64,000 nucleotides of DNA from Amorphophallus konjac (Eukaryota; Streptophyta; Magnoliopsida; Alismatales; Araceae), in assembly GCA_022559845.1 (NCBI GenBank), contig CM040123.1, forward strand, positions 300,750,642 to 300,814,641. The letters run 5' to 3'. The position numbers and the translations under genes were made by a program. Shown piece after piece: positions 21,403 through 33,564 of this stretch; position 1 is the first letter of the stretch; every line of letters starts with the position of its first letter. Under the pieces are notes generated by a model that was not told the DNA's origin, did no database searches, and saw nothing but the letters and a program-made list of their open reading frames with translations.

Positions 21403-23213
21403 GTCGACAGAAGAGATCGAGAGAGAAGGATATAGAGAAAAGAAGAACAGAATAGAAAGAGAGAGGGGGGGACCCGATCAAAAGAGAAGCGGAATCAAAA
21501 GAAAGAAAAGGGATTAGAAAGAAAGGGGGGAGGTCCAGGAGTGCTTCGATCTGACGAGTTCTCTGCCCGAGCTCTCGGCGGCCCTCATCCTGCTCCACCG
21601 GAGTCTCCCGGAATCGGAGAAGAAGAGCGCCCGTTCTTATCTATCGAGGTGGGTTTGTCCGTGTTTCATCCGGCGAATCCCTCTGCTCCGCTTTGAGTCT
21701 TTTCCTCTGGCAGAATGTAAGTGAAGGAGGGGAGGGGCGATGATATGAGCCTCACCTCCCCTCCCTCACGATGATTTTCTTTCCCTCTTCTCGTTGTAAC
21801 AGGTTTCTTCTGTTAATGGAAACGGCGGCCGAGCGACAACGCCGGCGCCGAATGTATATTCCTACCTATCTATTTGTGTCTTTCATATGAATGAATGAAA
21901 CGTGGGTCTCTGGTCGATGCCGAACCCCCTTTTCTTCCTGTTGCCTCCCTTTATTCTTACAGCCGGTGAAACGGCGCGTGCGATGACGCCGGCACCGTGA
22001 GGATGAATGCAGAGCACCGTGGGTTTTTCTGTCTGAATGATTTCCTTCCCATCCCGTTTCCCTCGCGCTACATGCCCTACTACGGTAGGGGCTACATCAA
22101 TTTCCCCTCCCCGGGGGTTTTCTTTTATTCCGATGCGACGATCGAGTTCCGCATTGCGCGTGTTGTAAGCCTCGTGGTCGGAGACACACTCGTGTGTGCG
22201 CATCTCTGTCCACTCCCGCTTAAGGGTTAAACCCTCTACCTTCCCTATGCCTTCCTCATAGGCCAGAGGGAAAGAGAGGATCGCCTCTGTGCCGAGCCCT
22301 CGATGGCTATTTTACAGGCATAATATACATGCCCCTTTCCCAGGTCACCATACTAAACAGATAACATATAAGGATCCACTCATTTAGCCTGTCGGTTTCA
22401 TGTTTCTAACATAAGCTTAACAGTTCGTTTGTCCACTTTCCGTTGAAAGGCGTTGTGCATCGCTTCTGCATTTCAGGGAGTCTGCTCTGTAGCATCACTC
22501 CAATGTCCGGGGAGGGGAACATTCCTCTAATCTTCCATGTCGGTCATCCGGTTGATAGGGGCTTATCTATCGATGATGAGTGTCCCTGTGGACCATTGGA
22601 TGTACAGCAAGGGGGCTAAGCCCTACAGTTTAAAATCCACAGTCCTTAATGGACTTCGTGGTGGCCGTGGGTCACGTTCCCCTTGTAGGCTAGCCCTCAG
22701 GGATTCCCTCTCATTTCGGTCGTCCCAATTCGAGTGTTGTGGTGATTCGGGTCACGTGCCCCTCGTAGGCTAGCCCTCGGGGTTTTCGCTCCCATATCGA
22801 GTCGCCTCACTCACTCATCGTTACCCACGGACTCGGTGCCCCTAGCAGGCTAGCCCTCGGGGTCTTCCTATCCGTTTGGGTCTGCCGGCCGCCGTTGCGC
22901 CACCCGGCTTTTAGGGGTTTACTCCGCCACGTGAGTACTCCCTGCGTCTCCCCGACAATCCTTTGGGATGGGGAGATGCTGCCGAAATTTCGGCTCGAAC
23001 GAGTTTAAACTCGGAACAATCGCCGCGCTCGAGTCCGAACCTCACGCGAGCCCGTGAATCGACCCTTGAATGACTCGGCACCGATTCTATGAATAATCAA
23101 CTCAATAAATTCTCAAAATCCTCCAAAACCTTTTAATAAATTCATGAATAAACCAACGAAGCTCCTGTTTCCTTGAGATCGGGTTAATTCGGCGCGTTCA
23201 TGCGCGATAACGC

Positions 23214-23400
23214 CTTAAAACGGTGCGCCCTTCCCGGCGCGCCCTTCCCGGCGCGCTCTTCCCGGCGCGCCCTTTCCGGCGCGCCCTTACCGGCGCGCCC
23301 CAGCTCCCCACGCCGTTTTAACAGGCTGCCCCTTTTACCTATGGTTCTGGCACCGTTTTAAACCTTTTACCTACGTTTCAGAGTGCCGTTTCAAGCGTTT
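23214..23400 (+). repeat. Second GGCGCGCC array inside 5' LTR D
   Basis: Five CCGGCGCGCCCTT units after TTAAAACGGTGCGCC, then GCCGTTTTAA copies. It lies about 1.8 kb downstream of the TATA box, as in the other LTRs. Confidence 0.62.
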
Positions 23401-24127
23401 TAGCCCCTGTCTTCGCGAGCACTGCACCGGTTTCATTCCGAATCGTGTCGTCGCATCATTATAATCCCTTTCCCACTCATGGGATGATTTCTTATGCTAA
23501 TCACAGAAGGGTGCAAGTTCCTCAACCAATAAACTGAATAAAATTAGCATGTTCAAGCTTGAATCAAGGCGCCTCGAATCCTTCCGTTACGCCTTGGTCT
23601 ACGCACTCATATCGCATTAGCGCATGCCCGAATGTGTGCATCCTTGGTATATCAAATAACATTGCCAGAAGGTTAGGTTACGCCTGATTGGAGGCTTCGT
23701 TACGCGTGAAGGTGGCCTTCGAGCCTAAGTCCTCCGCCGTGTACCAGGGTCCACCCTAATAAATCGTGTGTAGTCGGTCGTATCATCCTGCATGACCGCT
23801 TGCCTGCTCTGTACCCTTTATCCCGGCTTCGACCGCCCGATATCTCGGCAATTAATCAAAGGTGTTCCCTCCTCGTGGGGGATGTAATTAACGCCATAAC
23901 CTTTGTGGTATGGTGGACTGCTGGTCCCGACCGAACCTCATATTCGCCCGACATGGGTCAGAGTGAGCGCACAATAAAATCGTCACTCATGTGACTGGCA
24001 CGCCCGCGTCGTCAATCAGTCAGTTGACTACAAGTTAGTTAATTGGTTGATCGATATGCGAACGAAAAGAAACGAACAAAAAGAGAAAGAGAAGAATGAA
24101 GAAATAAAAAGATGTGCGAAACAAGTC

Positions 24128-24145
24128 TGGCACGCCCGGTGGGAC
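24128..24145 (+). other. Primer binding site of element D
   Basis: TGGCACGCCCGGTGGGAC, identical to that of C, begins four bases after the LTR end CGAAACA. The priming tRNA is not identified. Confidence 0.75.
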
Positions 24146-24241
24146 CGGTGTCACCTTTCATCTCTTTGCCGAGATATTCAGGCTTCGAAGCCCTCTCAAA
24201 GGCTACTGATTATCGCCTTGTTTGATATTTCAGTGCAAACA
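24146..24241 (+). promoter_or_regulatory. Leader with splice acceptor before gag (D)
   Basis: TGTTTGATATTTCAG ends at 24233, eight bases before gag ATG 24242. It is conserved in position with C although its sequence has changed (CTTTGCAG in C), which supports a real 3' splice site. Confidence 0.45.
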
Positions 24242-27200
24242 ATGACGACTCACGGGATAACCGGCGTCGGGTTTAGTCCTGCGATAGTCACCGGACACGC
24301 GCAAGGGTACCTGGCGGTGCCCATGGAATTTGGTAGCTTTCCTCCTGCTGTGGGCTTCCCCAACTTCTTGGGGTTGGCCTTTGTCGACATGCTGGGAGTC
24401 GAAGCCACGGAACCCGTCAAGGAAACCGTGAAGGAAATGGAGCCTCTGAAGGCTCCCTGCTGCGATGGTTCGCTCAAGAATCCGGCCCCGGCCGCTAGCT
24501 GCCTGGTGCACCACATTGTACGTGGGATGCATCCCACTGTCATCAACAAACCCCCTGGAGGACGTCAGCGTCGTCAGGCTCGCAAGAACACTGCTGTGAT
24601 CACCGGAACTGTCTCTCAGTCCGGAAAATCAATGCTGGTGGGAGGCATGCGTGTCTTCCTCAACGGGCGCACGGCACGGGTGACCCCAGACCGCGTCATC
24701 CCAAACGTTCCTGTCTACAACAACTATCAAGCTCTCGCTGGAAGGAGGGCAGAAAGAGAAGAAGCCGGCCACCATGGCCAAGGAAACCCGGCGCTCAGGC
24801 CGAGGAAATTCAAACAGGTGTGGGTTCCCAAGCGGACCCAACCTGCCTACCATCTAACACCCACCCGCCGCCGTCCTATGAACGACGAGGCGGGAGCGAG
24901 AAGAGAAAGGGGCTTGTCCCCGATGAATGAAGAAGAGGTGGTTGCGGATCCTCCGCGTCACAGAAGTTTCCGGGCTGTGGCCCGTCAAGCCAACATCCCT
25001 GCCACGGGGCGAAGGTTCCAACAACCAGCCGACAGAGCTCGACTGGCCTACATTCCTCCTGCTGGAGGTCGACCACTCTCCCCCGTGCTACATCAAGAAC
25101 GGGGTCGAGAAGAAATGGCCTGCCTGGTCAGAAGCTATTTCCGAGGATTGGGTAACACCTCGCTCGGACAGCAGCGGCTGATGCAGACAGTCGCCACTGA
25201 AGAAAATTACTGCCCATCAACGGCAGATGAAGAAGAAATGGAGGATATAACGAGGATGTCGTCGGTCGACGACAATGGACACAATGACGGCTTTGAGATC
25301 GAAGCCGATGAAGCCTCCCCCGAGCGGGAAGAAAGAAGAAGAATTTCTATGTTCGAGAGGCTGACCTTTCCGCAACAAGCAAGGCGGAGGGTCCATCGAT
25401 AAAGAAAGAGGATGCAGGTTTTCACTTGCAACATGGCTGGTGTATCCAGACGATATGGGGAGCTTCCTGAAGACCCCCAAGAACTGGCTCAGTTGGCCGT
25501 ACGGCCGGGACCAGCTACCCGCAGGACAGAAGCAGCAAGAGGGCTTCTGACAATGATGAAAGAGAAACAGCCCCAGTTATACCTCCACTGGGATGACAAA
25601 GCCCCCGTCTTGACCGCTAATGTGGTAACGACGGAAGAAGAAGACGACGTACTCCTCGACATCCTGCCCGAGGGTACGTCCGGGGAAACAACAGAAGGTG
25701 TCCCCACCACTATAGATCCATCAGTCTTGATGTTGCTGCAAAGATATCAACGGGAAATAGATTCCCTGAAGAAACAGCTGATGGAGAAAACTGAACACTC
25801 ATCGGCCTCCAAACCACCCGAAGTCCAAGGTGAATCATCCCGGGGAGCGGCTCGTCGAGACGACCCTCCACCACTTTATACACTACCCCAGCCGTCAGAG
25901 CCAACTGTGACGACAGCACAACAGCGGCCACCACAGCCTCAGCCGCTGCTACCTCCGGTGCTTCCTCAGGTGCACCCAACACCCCCGCTGCTGCATCCTC
26001 CACAGGCGACCACCCTGGTCACCCCGTACCTGCAGCCAGCACACTTCTATCCGAGCCAGTCGACCCCACGGTCGTGAACCGGATGATGGTGGAGAGGATG
26101 ATCGAGCTGAAGCTCGCAGAGAAGAGCGAAGGCGACTACGTCGCATTCGATGCCTATCGGGTGCCCTACCCGCAACACCATGCGGCTAAGCGACTTCCCC
26201 CGGGAGTCAACAAGCCACCCAAATTTGACAAATTCAACGGGAAAGGTTCCCCAAAAGAACATATTGCATATTATATGACCGTTATGGGTGATCTGTCCAC
26301 CGACGAGTCATATTTGCTGAAATTCTTCGGGTCCTCGCTGACGGGGCTCGCATTTGAATGGTACTCCAGCCTCTCGGCCGGGTCAATCAATGACTGGTCA
26401 GATATGCAGAGGAAGTTCAGAGAAAGATTCCATGTCACAGAGAGGGAGGTCACAGTGGCCGAACTCTATTCGACAAAACAAAGGACAGATGAGACCGCCC
26501 TTGACTACATCAAGAGGTGGAGGAACCTCGGAATGAGATGCAAGCGACCCCCGCATCAGGAGGACGCTGTGCAAATATGTAAACAAAATCTCAGGAGGGA
26601 GGTCCTGGAAAAAATGATCGGAATGGAAATACAATCGTTCGACCGGCTGAATAATGTGGTAGCCGAGGTGGAGGCTTTCCTAGCTAAACCTGTCCCGACG
26701 TCAGCTGTCAGCGTAGCCCAGAAAGGCAAGGCTGCGGAGCGACGCCCCACACCTAAAGAAGCGAATGCGCTTGATATCAAGGCATTCGAACAACAGAAGG
26801 AGAAAGGCAAGAAAGCGGCTCCCCCGCAACCTGCGAAAGCTCCAGATGACAAAGAGGGTCCTTCGTTGAGGGACAAAATGAAGAAGGCTTATTCCTTTCC
26901 TAAGGATAAGACCCGGATCCTGTTTGACTGGGTAACGGAATACAGTATGGTCACTCTGCCTGAGCCGAGAAGACCAGAGACCTCAAAAGAAGAGACAGTC
27001 CAAGATTCTGCCCCTATCACCAGATGTTGGGACATTCAATCGAAGACTGTTATGTTTTCAAAGACATCATCGAAGGATGGTGAAGAAGAATGAGATAGAG
27101 CTGGGAGAGTACAAAGTAGACCCTCCTCAGCCACATGAAGCTCCTCCCCGAAGAGCAGCAGTCAACATGGTCTCCCTCTACCAGGCATTACCTGAGGAGA

Positions 27201-28254
27201 TCTCTGAAGCAAGCACACGGAGCACCTACGAAATCCATTTCCTGGAGCCCGTGAAGGAACAGCAGGGGTGGCAGCAAATCCCTGTGAAGCACAAGAAGAA
27301 AAGGGCACCCCGCCCAAAAGAGGGGGCACATATCCGTGGCATTACACCCCGGCCTGCTCCGCCAGTGGTAGCACCCGTATGGGTCACTCCACCTACAGCT
27401 GTCAGAATATATACACCCAACAGGAGGAGACAAACTCCGCTGCCAGTAATCAAGGAAACCAATCCTGGGGTCCTTCGACTGCAACACTTAATTGAAGGGC
27501 TAGAGGAATATGTACAGCCCGAACTGAAACCTCTGCTGGTACGGGACCACGTCCCATGGCAAGAGCTGGAGCAACTCTCACTCAAGCAAGGGGAGGAAGC
27601 TGAAGCAGTACCACCTCAAGAGAGCAACCTGTTCTGGGGGAAAGCACCTGCAGAAATCAAAAAGAAGAAAAAGCAAAAGAAAAAGAAGAGAAAGGCCGCT
27701 GGGGCCCATAAAACACAGGTCGTCTCCTGCAATACCCTGTCAGCACTCTTCAACCTGTCCGGAGAAGAGGAAGAAGAAGAAATTTGCTTCACACCCCATG
27801 CTGGGGGAGGCGAGGCCGAGGCCGCAACTGCTGCGCATGCCACTCGGTCAGGCCAGAAATGGGGGCGCCAGCCGCCGCCCAATCATAATATTATGTTCAG
27901 AGGGGAGCAACCCTACAAGACACCTCCGCCGGAAGTTAAGGGAGTTCAAATCCCTCCTCCGTCAGGTCTATACAGCAAGACTGGGGGCAAGACAGTCCCT
28001 TCATTCCTTGAATTTATGAAGATGTCAAAGGGAAAGCAGCCTTGTCAGGAGGCTAACCCTACACCCGGGGTCAGTCACCCTCGGCCAGTGCAATCTACTG
28101 AGGATGCAAATGCAGATGGGGCTTGCCCTACAGCAGCTAATAAAGAAGACCCGACAGTCGGTGCCAGCCTGGACGGTGCCGAGTCCGAGGAAGATAAGCA
28201 GGGCCATCTGGACCCACAAATCAAAACCTCCCTAAGCCCAGGTGGGTTGAGGAG
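24242..28254 (+). pseudogene. gag: D gag region
   Basis: ATG 24242 (MTTHGITGV) opens a frame to TAA 25400-25402, where C has CAG. The frame then continues to about 26050, where one base is lost (FYLEPVD in C). The Retrotrans_gag core is at about 26215-26690 (KFDKFNGKGSPKEH to EVEAFLA). Another base is lost near 26985. The zinc-knuckle-like CPYHQMLGHSIEDC (27009-27050) keeps all four metal ligands, unlike C. A lysine-rich patch follows at about 27657-27694, then an acidic run. A fourth loss near 28195 precedes the protease frame. Apart from these breaks it is collinear with C. Confidence 0.82.
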
Positions 28255-29643
28255 ATGAAGCTCTCCAATGTCCGGGCTGGAAGCCGAATAATGAAGCTGC
28301 TCAAGAAGCTCCCTGCTCGTTTTACGATCTGGGAAATTCTCTCTTTGAGTGAAGAAACTCGACAGGCGATCATTACTGCTCTGCAGACGCCTGCTCAGTT
28401 TGAAACCTGCATAGCTGAGGCTATACCAGAAGCCAGTATGACCTTCTCTCCAGAAGACATGCTACTGCCTACTGCCAGTCACAACAGGCCGCTATATATG
28501 AAAGGACATCTGAATGGAAGAGAACTGAACCGGATTCTGGTTGACCCTGGTGCAGCAGTCAACATCTTGCCATATAGAATATACGAGAGGTACCACTTCA
28601 ATGTACATCTCGAGAAAGTCGGGGATATGCGTATCGCTGGCTTCAACCAAAAATGTGAAGTATCTATGGGAGTGGCAGAGTTCACACTGACCCTGGCAGA
28701 CTTCACTACAACGGTGCAGTTTCACGTCATTGACTCTCGCACCTCCTACAAAGCACTGCTCGGCCGCCCATGGCTGCATGAAAATATGGTGGTGCCCTCC
28801 ACGCTCCACCAATGCATCAAATACAGCCTCCAGGGGAAGGAGGAAAGGATATTTGCTGACATCCACCCGTTCGAGGTGTTTGAATGTCACTTGGCGGACG
28901 CCAATCTGTATACGGGGTCTCCCCGGAAGGTTTCTGAAACTGAAGCCCCCGTAGGGGCATCGAAGAATAGATCGGGTGACGGTTGGTATCCACCACCGCC
29001 GCGCGGATATGTCAAGCCGAAGGTGGTTTCCCACATCACGGCTTCTGGAAATGTCGGCAGGGTGACACCCCCAGCATTATACCCCAAAGCTAAGGAAGTG
29101 CATGTTGATCGACAGCACGACCGCATCGGAGTCCCGGCCGGCCTCACCAAGCCAGTCTCCGGCCTCGATGGTCCCACTGTCGAACCTTTCAAAGCCTGGG
29201 AGGTGGCACAAGAAGATGGGCCCAGCAGCTTGTTCTATACAGCTGAGGAGCATCCCACTCAGGAAGATACAGACTGCAGCCTCCCTGAAGATCTAGCCAA
29301 CCCACGGGTTCCTGTTCAGGGCCTGGCATTTACCACTGATCGGACGGCCAGGATGTTTCAAAAGCAACACATCCCTCCCGATCAATCTCAAAAACGCAAG
29401 GAAGCTTTCCAGAAGATGTGGTATCCTGTAAATCTGGACAAAGAAATGAGACGTGTCTCTCAACATCCGGGTCTGGGCTTCACCCTGGAAGACTACTATT
29501 ACAGTGGGCGGTACGAGGTGGATACCATCTCCACCTTCTATCCAACTGAAGACAGCCCTCTGGGGGCAACCTTTGATGAATATCCGGCGGAAGCCGAACA
29601 TGCTGAATTGGCCCTATCCGAGAATCAACAAATGAGACCTTGA
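28255..29643 (+). pseudogene. D aspartic protease and linker
   Basis: 462 open codons. It begins with the WEILSLSEETRQ region, then LVDPGAAVNILP (Asp at 28543) and LLGRPWLHE near 28755. The Asp-Pro-Gly active site is the same as in C, so it is a family trait rather than damage. The frame stops in the low-complexity linker at 29641-29643, where C reads through. Confidence 0.83.
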
Positions 29644-31190
29644 TCTCCTGCCGATGTTGGGAGCAAGTTCGTCCTGAAGAAGCGGCCTTTCAAGCCGAAT
29701 TTGATACGGCCAGCAACAGCGAAGCCGAGACATTCAAGAAGTAGGAGTCTCTCCCTCTACAGGGGTCCTACTAACGACAACTTCAACACCCTTTCTGCCA
29801 ATCAGGGAGGCCTTGGTCAACTCCAATCAAGGGGAGCCGGCTACCATGAAAGAAAGGGCCACTTCTGTGGAGATACAACTGTCCCAGAAGGCGAGACTCC
29901 CTCAACTTCTGCTACAAATCCAATATGCTGTCCGAGTCCGGCGGCAAACAACTACTGGCCTGTCATGGCTGCAACCTCATCTACAAGCACTGAAGCTGTT
30001 CTCTCACCCTCAGGAGCTGCAACGGCAACGGAAGTATCAATAGATCCATCCACACAGCCGCTAGCACAAGAGATCAAGAAACCTCAAGAAGCTCTGGCGG
30101 TGTCTGACGAGGAAGTCGAAGTACTCGACCCTCAAGATGGTATTCCAGACTTCGTCGACCTCCAACCGGCACCTCCGGAGATAGAAGACGGAGGCCAAGC
30201 CACAGTCGACGAACTGATAGAAGTCAACCTGGGAAATGAGAAGGACCCTAGGCCTACCTTCCTCAGCGCCCAACTGTCCCCAGAAGAGCGGGAGCTGTAT
30301 ATTCAACTATTGCTAGAATACCGGGATTCCTTCGCCTGGACTTATAAAGAGATGCCGGGTCTAAGCCCCGCCGTCTCACAACATGAGCTGGCAATCAACC
30401 CTGAAGCCGAGCCGGTGAAGCAACCACCGCGGCGTATGAGGCCAGAGCTCATCACCCGAATCTGTGCTGAAGTTGACAAGCTCATTGATGTGGGATTTGT
30501 TGAAGAAAATCAGTACACCACATGGCTGGCGAATATCGTCCCCGTGAAAAAGAAGAATGGACAGATCCGGATTTGTGTCGACTTCCGAGATCTAAATAAA
30601 GCCTGCCCTAAGATGACTTCCGGTGCCAATAACCGAGGTCATGATCGATGCTACAACCGGCCATGAAGCCCTGTCATTCATGGATGGGTCGTCCGGCTAC
30701 AATCAGATTTGGATTGCGGAGCATGACCGGGTCCATACTGCTTTCCGAACTCCTAAAGGCATTTATCATTACAAGAGAATGCCATTCGGACTGAAGAATG
30801 CTGGCGCAACCTATCAGCGCGCAATGACCAAAATCTTTGATGAATTGCTCTACCACAAGGTCGAGTGCTACATAGATGACCTGGTGGTCAAAACCAGAAG
30901 AAAAGAAGATCACCTGCAAGACCTCCGGATTGTTTTTCAGAGGCTGAGGCAGCATGAGCTAAAAATGAATCCTATAAAATGTGCGTTCGGAGTGTCGAGC
31001 GGAAAATTCTTGGGCTTTATCGTCCGATATCGGGGGATCGAGATAGACCCCGCAAAGATCAAGGCGATTCAGGAGTTACCTCCACCAAGGAACATCTCCG
31101 AGCTGAGGTCACTACAAGGCCGCTTGGCTTACATCCGGCGTTTCATTTCCAATTTGTCAGGGCGATGCCAGCCTTTTCACAAGTTGATGA
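29644..31190 (+). pseudogene. D linker and reverse transcriptase
   Basis: The linker frame restarts around 29701. RT shows QPPRRMRPELI, KKKNGQIRICVDFRDLNKAC, then a two-base loss near 30612 that shifts to the frame starting at 30623, then SFMDGSSGYNQI, MPFGLKNAGATYQRAM, catalytic YIDD (30869-30880), FLGFIVRYRGIEIDP and the thumb. All catalytic residues are present. Only the frame break prevents a full RT. Confidence 0.87.
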
Positions 31191-32238
31191 TGAAAGATGT
31201 CCCCTTCCATTGGGATGAAGATTGCCAGACAGCCTTTGACAAGTTAAAAGACTATCTGAAGACTCCTCCGGTATTGGGCGCGCCGGTGAAAGGACGGCCG
31301 TTGATACTGTATATAGCAGCTACACACAATTCTCTGGGGGTAATGCTAGCCCAGAATAATGAAGAAGGGAAAGAACAAGCCCTCTATTACCTCAGTCGGA
31401 GACTGGTCAGAACCGAAGAGAAATATACTTATATTGAGAAGATCTGCTTGGCACTAGTCTTCGCAGTCAAAAAGCTCCGACACTATATGTTGTCGCATGA
31501 GATCAGCTTGGTGTCCAAGGAGGATCCCCTGAAATATATCATGTCCCAGCCGGCACTCAAAGGCCGCCTAGGCAAATGGGCGGTAATCCTTATGGAGTTT
31601 GATGTCTCTACGTACCGCGCAAAGCCATCAAAGGTCAAGCTATTGCAGATTTCTTTGCTGAACATCCGATACCCGGGGAAAGCCCGTGGGAACCGGAACT
31701 TCCCGAGGATGAAACCCTAGAAGCCGCCCAAGTACAGCCTTCCTTATGGCAGCTATACTTTGATGGCGCTTCTAGAATTGACACCTCTGCCACCGGATCA
31801 TCCAGGGTCAGAGCAGGGGCGGGCATAGTCTTGAAGTCCCCAGAAGGAGAAGTGGTGCATACATCCTGCTCCATAAACAAACAATGCACAAATAATGAAG
31901 CAGAATATGAAGCCCTGATAATCGGGTTGCAGATTGCTCTGTCCATGGGAATTCAGATGCTGGAAGCATTCGGAGACTCCATGCTAGTTATAAAACAGCT
32001 GGAGGAGAGTTCGAGGTGCGAAAGCAAGAGCTCCTCCCCTATCACCAGTTGGCAACTCGCCTGATGTCAAGATTCTACTTCATCAGCATCAAGCACATCA
32101 ATCGAGGTCGGAATGCTCAGGCAGACGCCCTCGCTAAGCTGGCCAGTTCATTGGCGGTCCCGCCAGACACAAGCCTGAATATAACAGTGATCAACCGCCG
32201 ACAGGTCCCCAGCGTAACAGAGGTCCTGGCCGACGAAC
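31191..32238 (+). pseudogene. D dual RNase H region
   Basis: The first domain (31191-31620) reads RPLILYIAATHNSLGVML, in which the expected catalytic Asp after LY is missing. This is the degenerate first RNase H of Tat elements. The second, archaeal-type domain (about 31740-32180) has WQLYFDGAS, NNEAEYEAL and GDSMLV with its D-E-D set, then INRGRNAQADALAKLAS. Frame breaks: one base lost near 31608 and one near 32003. The second RNase H is diagnostic of Tat/Ogre. Confidence 0.85.
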
Positions 32239-33561
32239 ATGAGATGGAGTAGCAGTCATCGAAGGGGTTCAGCAGCCCGACTGGCGAGAGCATCTCCTAC
32301 GCTGGTTTCAACACCAGCAACTTCCAAAAGAAAAGGAACAAAGAATGAAGCTCCTGAGGATCAAGGATTCTTACGAGATGAGAAGCGGGACCTTGTTCCG
32401 AATTATGGCAGATGCCCGAAGGAAAGTCCTACTCCGTTGCTTGTCTTCAGCAGAAGCGGGGCAGGTGATGCAAGAAGTTCATGCAGGATCAGCTGGGGCA
32501 CACCAGGCCGGTCCGAAATGAAGATAGAGATAAAGAAATTGGGTTATTATTGGCCCACTATATTTAATGATTGCTGCAAGTTTGCCAAGGCTTGTCAGAA
32601 ATGTCAAGAACATGCTAATGTGGCGAGGAGACCCCCAGTGCCACTACATCCCACTCTACCAAGTTGGCCGTTTGCTCAGTGGGGCACGGACGTGGTAGGG
32701 CCACTGCCGGCATCTTCGTCAGGATGCAGATACATCTTAGCAGCTACAGATTACTTCTCCAGATGGGCAGAGGCAGTAGCACTAAGAGATGTGACCGGAG
32801 AACTAGTTGCAAGGTTCTTCCGGCAGAATGTAATATTCCGGTTCGGGATCCCCAGCCGAATCATCTCTGATAACGGCAGCCATTTCAGAAACCAGAAGGT
32901 TTATCGGCTAGCTGACAAATACAAAATTGACTGGAGGACATCGTCCCCCTACAACCCTCAAGCCAATGGACTAGCAGAGGCCTTTAACAAAACCTTGTGC
33001 ACACTATTGGCGAAGACTGTCAAGTCTAACAAAAAGGATTGGGAAGAAAGGATGTACGAAGCGCTTTGGGCCTATCGTACTGTCTACAAGACCCCAACCG
33101 GCTGTTCACCCTTCTCCCTTGTCTATGGGTCGGAAGCTGTAGTGCCGATTGAACTCGAAGTTCCTTCATTGCGAGTTGCCATCCAGCACGGATTAGTCAG
33201 TGGTGAGCAGACCAATGCAGAAAGAAGATTGGAAGAGCTCGCTGAGCTCGAAGGAAAACGCCTCCAGGCGCAACAAAACATCCAACTCTACCAAGCTCGC
33301 ATGGCCCGTGCTTTTGACAAGTTAGTCAAGGGTCGAGAGTTCAAGAAAGGAGACCTGGTGATGGTCAAAAGAAGAGAAGTGATGGCCTCTAACCCCAAAG
33401 GGAAGCTGGTCGAAAACTGGGTCGGACCGTATATCGTCCGCCGAGTATATGAAGGGGGTGCCTACGTCCTTGTAGACCACAAAGGAGTCATCCAGTTCTC
33501 TCCCCTCAACGGAAAACACATTAAGCTGTATCATGCGGCGCAGCCGACACACCCCGAGTGA
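32239..33561 (+). pseudogene. D integrase (nearly intact)
   Basis: A D,D35E integrase, which inserts the cDNA. HHCC zinc domain with CQKCQ (about 32595), one base lost near 32515. Core: GTDVVGPLP (Asp 32689), IISDNGSHF (Asp 32869) and NGLAEAFNKTL (Glu 32977), with 35 residues between the last two. The C-terminus has FKKGDLVMVKRREV and NWVGPYIVRRVYEGGAYVL. The core and C-terminal parts are open to TGA 33559. The first part, around 32239-32510, is read out of the ancestral frame. Confidence 0.88.
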
Positions 33562-33564
33562 TCA

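Larger units (their letters stand above)
20488..24123 (+). repeat. 5' LTR of element D
   Basis: TGTTGGCACTC to GCGAAACA. GC cluster 21197-21380, TATA 21387-21402, GA-rich leader 21415-21540, sub-repeats 22675-22860, second GC cluster 23214-23400, PBS-like TGGCACGCCCG 23996-24006. Over 20521-20720 it differs from the 3' LTR at about four positions. Over 21840-22060 it lacks several single bases relative to the 3' LTR, and the last 110 bases (from about 24010) are strongly divergent from it. Confidence 0.93.
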
